A stretch of 12,497 bases of DNA from an uncultured Verrucomicrobiales bacterium (GTDB lineage Bacteria; Verrucomicrobiota; Verrucomicrobiae; Limisphaerales; CANJSG01). Below are positions 9,201-12,497 of this stretch, in pieces. Location of the stretch: positions 1 to 12,497 of the forward strand of contig CAMLMI010000113.1 in the NCBI GenBank assembly GCA_946480965.1, read 5' to 3'. Under the pieces are notes generated by a model, which was not told where the DNA came from, ran no database searches, and worked only from the letters and a program-made list of their open reading frames with translations. Each line of letters starts with the position of its first letter. The stretch's first letter is position 1. Both the position numbers and the translations under genes were made by a program.

Positions 9201-12200
9201 GGGCTATCTCCGTGAATCTGGCAGCGACCCGATCCTCGGCACCACGCCGCTGGTCTCGCTCGCGGTCCTCGACGACGAATCGCCCGCGCTCACGCTGAAG
9301 CTGGACAAGGATCTCGTCGGCGAAGGCCTCGTGGCCGCCGCCAAGGGCACCGTCAGCCGCAACTCCGGCATTGCCTCCGCCCTCACGGTCAACCTCGCCA
9401 GCTCCGAAACATCCGAGATCACCGTTCCCGCCAGCGTCGTCATCCCGGCCGGACAGGTCTCGGCGCAGTTCGATCTTTCATCCGTGCAGGACAACACCAC
9501 TGACGGCTCGCAATCGGCCACGATCACAGCCTCGGCCAGCGGCTTCACCTCCGGCACGGCGCAGCTCACCGTCTCGGATGCCGACCTGCCCGATCTCCGC
9601 GTCGTCACGATCAATGGTCCGACCACCGGCGAGGCCGAATCCCAGTTCACCATGAACTACCGCGTGGCGAACCAGGGCCGCGTCGCCGCCGCGTCCAATC
9701 TCCTCACGAAGGTCTATCTCCGCTCCGACCCGCAGGCCTTCGGGGGCACGCTGTTGACTTCCTACACGCTCTCCGGCGCGTTGCCCGCCGGACAGTTCTT
9801 CGAGCAAAGCCTCTCCGGCCGACTGCCCGCAAACATCGGCAAATACTACCTCGTGGTCGTGACCGACGCGGACGGCAAGAACACGGAGACGCTGGAGGAA
9901 AACAACCTGCTGGTCAGCGCGCCCATCGAGGTGCTGCCCGCCTTCACCGCCACCGTGGCGGCGGCGGTCGATACCGCCGTGGCCGGGACGCCCATCCAGT
10001 TGACCGGCTCCGCCACACGCGGTGGCGGCGGTCCAGCGGCCAATACGCTCGTCGGCATCCAGGTGGTCCACGACGGCCTGCGCCGCAATATCGCCGCGTT
10101 GACCGATGGTTCGGGCAACTTCACCGCCACCTTCTATCCCCTGCCCGGCGAAGCGGGATTCTACGGCGTCGGCGCGGGCCATCCGGGTCTCGCCGAACAG
10201 TCCGTGCAGGACACCTTCACGCTGCTCGGCATGGCCATCAAACCCGGCACGGTCCGGCACGAGATCGTCGAGAACGCCATCGCCTCCGGTTCGTTGACCG
10301 TTTCCAACCTCAGCAACATCGCCCTCTCCGGCTTGGCCACCGAGGTCGTGCAGAAGCCCGACGGCTGGACGGTCGATCTCGTGCTGACCAACAGCTCGCT
10401 GCCCGGCAACGGCTCCGTGCCGCTCGGCTACGTCGTCACGCCGAACTCCAGCGGCATCGCCACCATCGTCGTGCGCGTCACCGCCGAGGGCGGCGTGGAG
10501 ACGCACGCGGTGTTGACCGTTGCGGCCGAACCGTTGCGTTCGCGCCTCGTCGCCGCGCCCACGCGCCTCTTCGCCGGAATGCTGCGGGGCGAACAGACCA
10601 TCCTCCAGTTCAGCGTCGCCAATCTCGGCGGATTGGCCACCGGGCCGGTCAGCGTTTCGCTGCCCAGCCTGCCATGGCTTTCCCTCGCTTCGGTCTCGCC
10701 CATGCCCGCGTTGGCTCCCGGTGAAACCAACACCGTCACGCTCATCCTCTCGCCCGCGCCCGACCTCGAACTGACCACCTACGAAGGCGCGCTGCTGGTG
10801 CAGGCGGGCGATTCGGCGGTCAACGTGCCCTTCGAGTTCCGCGCGTTGTCCGACGCCAAGGGCGACCTGCTCGTCTCCGTGGTGGACGAGTTCACCTACT
10901 ACGCGGAGGGAGCGCCCAAGGTGACGAACGCCACGGTGATCGTGCGCGACGTCATCACGCACGAGGCCGTGACCAACGGCGTGACCGGTGCGAGCGGCAC
11001 GGTGTTCTTCGGCGGTTTGCCGGAGGGCTTCTACGAGGTCTATGTCACCGCCGACCAGCATGCTAGCTTCACGGGCAATACCTTCGTCTCTGCCGGAAAG
11101 ACCAACGACTTCGAGCCCTTCATCAGCCGCACCGTCGTGGAATACATCTGGTCCGTGGTGCCTACGGAGATCGAGGACCGCACCACGATCAAGATCGAGA
11201 CCATCTTCGAGACCGTCGTGCCCGTGCCCGTAGTGACGATGGAGCCCGCCTTCATCGACCTCGCCGACCTCACCGAACCCGAGGCGCAGGTCGAGGTGCG
11301 GATCACGAACCACGGCCTCGTCGCGGCCAAGGCGGTTTCCCTGGAGCTGCCCGTCGGCGGCCCAGTGACCTTCGAGACCGTGGCGACCGAGCTGGGCGAT
11401 CTGCCGGCGATGAGCTCCATCACCGTGCCCATCCGCATCCGCTTCCCCGAGGCCGCGCCGACGCCCTCCGCCATGTCGCTCACCGACCTGCGACGGCAGA
11501 CCAGCGGCTCGCGCAACCAGTGCTACTACACCATCCGCAAGCGCCATGAGCTGCCCTGCGGAAACACGACCAACGTGTATTACAGCTCCACCTCCGTCCG
11601 CGACTCCAAGGCCACGGGCTGTGGCGGCGGCGGCGGGAGCAGCGGCAGCCGCTATTTGGGCAACGGCCCGATCTTCAACGGCGGCCCGCTCGGCGCGTAT
11701 GGCGCCTCCTCCGGTCCCGGTGGCACCTGGTCCGCCCCGCGCAGCATCAAGGAGAAGGAGGATTGCGGCTGCGAAGGCTTCGTGCCCGCCTGCTTCGAGC
11801 TGGGCGGTTCGCTGGCGGCGCCTTCGATTCCCTTGGGCGGCAAGGACGCGAGCGTGAAGCTGACCGGCTCGGGCAAGATCTGCACCTGCTGCGACGCGGA
11901 CGGCCCGGGCATCAAGAAGGAGATCTCAGCTGGCGTCGAAGGCAGCGTGGAGTTCTCCGTGCCCCTGGCCGGAACGCCGGACATCGAGACGACCATGTCC
12001 GACGGGGTCCACACCTTTGAAGGCAAGGTCCACGTCGGCGGGGTCTACCTGACCTTCAGCCCCAAGATCTCCGGAACGTTCCAGTATACGGAAGAATGCC
12101 ACGGGAAGGACCCGAAGACCTGCCTCACGATCGCCGGCAGCGGAGCCGTGGAGGTCAAATCCGAGCTGGGACCGGAATTCGAGGTTCGGGAGGGCGGACG

Positions 12201-12497
12201 GGTCGTCGGCAAGGTCGCGGCCAAGGCCAGCGTCTTCATCAAATCGGGCCTGACACTGAAGCATGTCGAATGCGGCGGGACCTCGAAGACCGAGCTCTGC
12301 ATGGACGCCATCACCGCAGGAGTCTCCGTGACCGCCGCTTTCGGCCCGGCCGAGATCAGCCAAAACTCCTCGGTGGAGCTGCGCGCGGAAGATTGCGGAC
12401 CGAAGAAGAATTCGAACCAGTCCTCCTCCGTCTTGGACGACCAGATCCTCCGCGAGCTGGAGCGGCAGCTCCAACCCCAGCTGGAGAAGATGGCCAA
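3283..12497 (+). CDS. Giant modular secreted/surface protein (beta-solenoid, LamG, Ig-like, CARDB, Calx-beta-like), 3' end beyond window
   Basis: One uninterrupted frame of 3,071 codons plus two bases runs to the window edge without a stop. An in-frame TAA at 3262-3264 limits the start; ATG 3283 gives the best signal peptide, and ATG 3295 is the alternative. No clear Shine-Dalgarno sequence precedes either. Residues 1-29 are a Sec signal (basic start, hydrophobic 11-26, cleavage after APA). Domain order: WTG..NW start motif and beta-strands (about 34-155), tandem 182-residue units (156-808), solenoid cap (809-900), LamG-like domain (901-1106), two SbsA-type Ig-like modules (1107-1326), three CARDB (1330-1686), four Calx-beta-like (1692-2098), CARDB (2103-2220), Ig-like modules (2221-2525), carboxypeptidase-regulatory-like domain (2529-2617), further Ig-like module (2618-2725), Gly-rich linker and Cys-rich beta domain (2747-3040). 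These modules are non-catalytic binding and spacer folds, so an extracellular adhesin, matrix or sugar-binding role is inferred. The true C-terminus, and hence the anchoring or secretion route, is not visible. Codon use is strongly G/C-ending. Confidence 0.9.
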   Translation, partial: MKAIMRQDHRAAGLFGLLFLWIFVVVAPAQNTPTITWTGAENANWSNPLNWSPARVPDATDHVAITSGSNVTLNVSASIASLQLGLDSGSSTQRLTFGGNHTLTLGTNSTVGSRGELYFRGALNGAGRLEVRGFMQWRTGRVAAGLTIAETGRLNFTGEYYPLLSSGDDASPVILTNRGTVTYVGGYELYAGANAQIHNHGVWRLDADGDALNHSEGSAPYFHNYGTLTKAGGTGATTFRNSTTTLHGGGTVDASTGVLQFVSTTLWNNGSRVTGGGVVRLNGGVTTLSGTNHLEGNWEWFNASIYGNGVIAGPVPLVWRTGNVYGGLTVAPGAQLRFTGEYYPRLSSLDDNNPAYLTNRGTVYYVGGYELYAGAKAEVHNHGTWRLEADGTAFQHSTGSPPSFHNHGTLTKTGGTGATAFYNSTVYLNGGGVVNAASGVLRLSATTEWRNGNRITGAGIVRLHGSIATLSGTNILDGNWEWFDSYVHGNGVLAGPKPLVWRTGQMRGALTVAPGSTLQFTGEYYPAILSYDTNVTAVLTNRGTVVYPGGYPLYSGTASQIYNHGQWRIEADGSVFEHGVTGDWPTFHNHGLITKVGGTGDSSFSQSTTILHGDGTVNSSIGSLRFTSNTDWRNGNRITGSGTVRLLNGSTTLSGTNLLEGNWEWFNVLIYGNGVIAGPRPLVWRTGQMRGALTVAPDAALRFTGEYYPALISYDTNVTAVLTNRGTVSYVGGYPLYGGNGSQVHNFGQWRAENDGTVFEHGITGDWPTFHNHGTIAKVGGTGLSTFNQSLVKNHGSIRPTIGELNFLNTLDNSAGAFHFVLGQSNGAVRVNGSWPLQGTLRITTTNGFVPDMATTLDLVRGNGGLYGNFSSLDLAATPPDLGWTVDYSPSLVRLRATDACIAGGLVGWWSADGGPGDLTGSFNGTLANGASTTNGYVGQAFAVDGVNDVVALPNGWNPGTRWTLQAWVNVSQILAGRRNIFGGLDDCRDWALSAFDGHLGVTYRQPGGCTATLSNATPASLNTWYHLAATCNGTNVALYINGTLVGTAASEPNYTGAPNSIGIGGRPGYPAESFAGLVDEATVHNRPLTGSEIATTYANGTAGRCAQLGLGILSFSPLGLVNTDVAQFTVRFNQPFQTNTFTTADLQMTGPGGAIPNTGVNIAPAVPADGRTFLVNLPALTVDGAYSVSVGPDILSLSGASMTGGVFTAGFTIDQTGPRVTSFSPESPLSNQVSSVEATFSEAILAGSVQAGDLVLTGPGDPVATGVTQLSSNVWRFTLNKVLGSGDYTLRLGPGITDFAGNSMDQDQDDMRGEATEDQFVVTLQSYNPDLHPLILSSPALAQAGQGANFAYAVTNLGAAPAPGGWRSQFWMALTADGNNATLLGSVTITNPLPVNASLNFTQSVVLPSGLAGTRFLGVKLDTLNQVAESDESNNVAWASIGTVVSAPDLVATNLSAPANAQLGSTITVDWKRRNIGSAATFTAGQDRVFLSSTANSIAGARLLATVQGAVLGAGAETNRSQSIAIPLETSLPPGNYFLVVAVDSPDSQPESNEGNNLASVAITLASPPLPDLAIHQFSPPTLLVPGVAMQTSWTTTNSGTAALTNGVWRERIHFTNAISGRLTLGEWTFTNDLALGASQVRTQFVQIPANLAAEPGWLTLAVDVFDEVVEVSESNNLAISETQLPVSRRLFLELSVGELVEGGTPILGRVRRNGGTNEAAVVALTNNAPSRLAMTNAVTIPVGAYEAAFAVSLPTNGVIDGSATAILSASATNYAFDAASVGLVDDAVPALSLVLSTNRLREGLTQPATLFVSQVNTAAVTVLLAVDDPLSLAVPASVEVPANQLSVVFTVLAPNDAFINGARTNAIRAVAGGYSPAAAPLTVLDDDLPTVTLALSPSAVSENAGPQAASLNVQLASPASRALVVELESSNPALAKVPLQLTVPAGQSAASVPIAVIDNQSLGSNAPVLFQGYLRESGSDPILGTTPLVSLAVLDDESPALTLKLDKDLVGEGLVAAAKGTVSRNSGIASALTVNLASSETSEITVPASVVIPAGQVSAQFDLSSVQDNTTDGSQSATITASASGFTSGTAQLTVSDADLPDLRVVTINGPTTGEAESQFTMNYRVANQGRVAAASNLLTKVYLRSDPQAFGGTLLTSYTLSGALPAGQFFEQSLSGRLPANIGKYYLVVVTDADGKNTETLEENNLLVSAPIEVLPAFTATVAAAVDTAVAGTPIQLTGSATRGGGGPAANTLVGIQVVHDGLRRNIAALTDGSGNFTATFYPLPGEAGFYGVGAGHPGLAEQSVQDTFTLLGMAIKPGTVRHEIVENAIASGSLTVSNLSNIALSGLATEVVQKPDGWTVDLVLTNSSLPGNGSVPLGYVVTPNSSGIATIVVRVTAEGGVETHAVLTVAAEPLRSRLVAAPTRLFAGMLRGEQTILQFSVANLGGLATGPVSVSLPSLPWLSLASVSPMPALAPGETNTVTLILSPAPDLELTTYEGALLVQAGDSAVNVPFEFRALSDAKGDLLVSVVDEFTYYAEGAPKVTNATVIVRDVITHEAVTNGVTGASGTVFFGGLPEGFYEVYVTADQHASFTGNTFVSAGKTNDFEPFISRTVVEYIWSVVPTEIEDRTTIKIETIFETVVPVPVVTMEPAFIDLADLTEPEAQVEVRITNHGLVAAKAVSLELPVGGPVTFETVATELGDLPAMSSITVPIRIRFPEAAPTPSAMSLTDLRRQTSGSRNQCYYTIRKRHELPCGNTTNVYYSSTSVRDSKATGCGGGGGSSGSRYLGNGPIFNGGPLGAYGASSGPGGTWSAPRSIKEKEDCGCEGFVPACFELGGSLAAPSIPLGGKDASVKLTGSGKICTCCDADGPGIKKEISAGVEGSVEFSVPLAGTPDIETTMSDGVHTFEGKVHVGGVYLTFSPKISGTFQYTEECHGKDPKTCLTIAGSGAVEVKSELGPEFEVREGGRVVGKVAAKASVFIKSGLTLKHVECGGTSKTELCMDAITAGVSVTAAFGPAEISQNSSVELRAEDCGPKKNSNQSSSVLDDQILRELERQLQPQLEKMA
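3748..5706 (+). repeat. Tandem repeat array of about 3.6 units of 182 residues (546-549 bp) in the giant gene
   Basis: Units start at each FTGEYYP: 3748-4293, 4294-4839, 4840-5388, and a partial one at 5389-5706. Every unit carries LTNRGTV, two HNHG-type turns (for example IHNHGVWRL and FHNHGTLTK), a GGGTV turn, TLSGTN, GNWEWF, GNGV and WRTG; the last stops after the second HNHG turn. A degenerate tail of a further unit precedes the array (about 3630-3747). The regular glycine turns every 20-25 residues suggest a right-handed beta-solenoid. Units 1 and 2 share GGYELYAG; units 3 and 4 share SYDTNVTAV and GDWPTFHNHG, including a 34-base identical stretch at 5021-5054 and 5570-5603. Confidence 0.92.
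5983..6600 (+). other. LamG/concanavalin-like domain of the giant protein
   Basis: Residues 901-1106 begin with GLVGWWSADGG, followed by GQAFAVDGVNDVV, WTLQAWVNV, NTWYHLAATCNGTNVALYINGTLVG and FAGLVDEATVHNRPL, which is the standard order of Laminin_G_3-type jelly-roll domains that bind carbohydrate or protein ligands. Five cysteines occur (901, 988, 1010, 1032, 1106), the first and last at the domain boundaries. The strings given here are split for clarity: WYHLAATCNGTN then VALYINGTLVG. Confidence 0.88.
6601..7260 (+). other. Two SbsA/Big_5-type Ig-like modules
   Basis: Residues 1107-1206 (LSFSPLGLVNTDVAQFTVRF) and 1207-1326 (TGPRVTSFSPESPLSNQVSS, EATFSEAI, FAGNSMDQDQDD) follow the 'P....V..i.v.FsepV' pattern of S-layer-type Ig-like domains. 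The acidic NSMDQDQDD stretch near residue 1305 may bind calcium; that is inference. Confidence 0.75.
7270..8340 (+). other. Three CARDB (cell-adhesion-related) modules
   Basis: Modules at residues 1330-1445, 1448-1566 and 1572-1686 each open with PDL and close with the diagnostic acidic-Asn motif: ESDESNNVA, ESNEGNNLA and EVSESNNLA. Central strands read V(T)N.G or TNSG. CARDB modules are extracellular beta-sandwich spacers or adhesion folds. A fourth copy is at 9589-9942 (residues 2103-2220), closing with ETLEENNLLV. Confidence 0.85.
8356..9588 (+). other. Four Calx-beta-like modules
   Basis: Modules at about residues 1692-1790, 1791-1889, 1890-1999 and 2000-2102. Each has a 'l.l....v.EG/EN' opening (VGELVEGG, LREGLTQ, AVSENAGP, LVGEGLVA), a VPASV.VPA.Q-type middle strand, and ends in an acidic turn (VDDAVP, LDDDLP, LDDESP, SDADLP). 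These are calcium-binding-type sandwich modules in Na/Ca exchangers and many bacterial surface proteins; calcium binding here is inferred. Confidence 0.75.
10867..11133 (+). other. Carboxypeptidase-regulatory-like module
   Basis: Residues 2529-2617 show the pattern LLVSVVDEF ... PKVTNATVIVRD ... GVTGASGTVFFGGLPEG, FYEVYVTADQH, with the G..G...F..L..G.Y.V.. core of CarboxypepD_reg beta-sandwich folds. It is followed directly by WSVVPTEIED and FETVVPVPVV, segments I associate with large multi-module secreted bacterial proteins, but whose function I do not know. Confidence 0.7.
11521..12402 (+). other. Cys-rich C-terminal region of the giant protein, unassigned
   Basis: Residues 2747-3040 contain 14 cysteines: 2747, 2759, 2780, 2828, 2830, 2837, 2867, 2869, 2870, 2939, 2947, 2997, 3006 and 3038. 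A Gly/Ser-rich linker (GCGGGGGSSGS) precedes CGCEGFVPAC and ICTCCDADG clusters, then alternating beta-strand sequence (VEGSVEFSVPL, GTFQYTEEC, GSGAVEVKSEL, AKASVFIKSGL). After residue 3041 the sequence becomes helical and charged. I do not recognise the fold. Disulfides or metal binding are both possible. Confidence 0.6.

Noticed and set aside
9478..11547. A 689-codon minus-strand open frame
   Set aside because: It has the same alignment to the sense frame and the same low-complexity composition; it is a shadow of the giant gene.

Overview
The window is GC-rich bacterial DNA, most likely from a member of the Verrucomicrobiota (Pedosphaera/Limisphaerales-like). Three things point there: a PEP-CTERM sorting signal, a giant modular secreted protein built of LamG, CARDB and Calx-beta-like modules, and dispersed repeats of the 'TTCAGCGTTC / GAACGCTGAA' type. 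The assignment is inference from gene style; no rRNA or marker gene is present.

Left part (1-2303, plus strand): an iron-acquisition pair. The first gene is a PiuC/YbiX-type Fe(II)/2-oxoglutarate PKHD hydroxylase whose reading frame is open to the left edge of the window. The second is a PepSY-domain four-helix membrane protein of the kind that accompanies siderophore receptors. Between them lies a 150-bp inverted-repeat element, and a diverged copy of the same element sits in frame inside the PepSY gene, where it is translated as a periplasmic or cytoplasmic loop. A TonB-dependent receptor would be expected just upstream of the window.

Middle (2304-3282): a compact convergent junction with a terminator-like hairpin, then a minus-strand gene for a 231-residue secreted lamin-tail-domain protein with a C-terminal PEP-CTERM anchor, then a 231-bp divergent intergenic region with several short palindromes.

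Right part (3283-12497, plus strand): one uninterrupted reading frame of more than 3,071 codons, still open at the window edge. It encodes an exported giant protein. In order it has a Sec signal peptide, a beta-solenoid with about four tandem 182-residue units, a LamG-like lectin fold, two SbsA-type Ig-like modules, three CARDB modules, four Calx-beta-like modules, a fourth CARDB, further Ig-like modules, a carboxypeptidase-regulatory-like domain, a Gly-rich linker and a Cys-rich beta domain that I cannot assign. It is probably a cell-surface or adhesion protein; its C-terminal end, which would decide between anchor, RHS/toxin or secretion domain, lies outside the window.

I see no RNA gene, CRISPR array, insertion sequence or phage gene. 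The very long minus-strand frames opposite the giant gene are explained by codon use and are not annotated as genes. The most unusual items are the in-frame repeat insertion in the PepSY gene, the giant protein's near-identical tandem units, and its unassigned Cys-rich C-terminal region.
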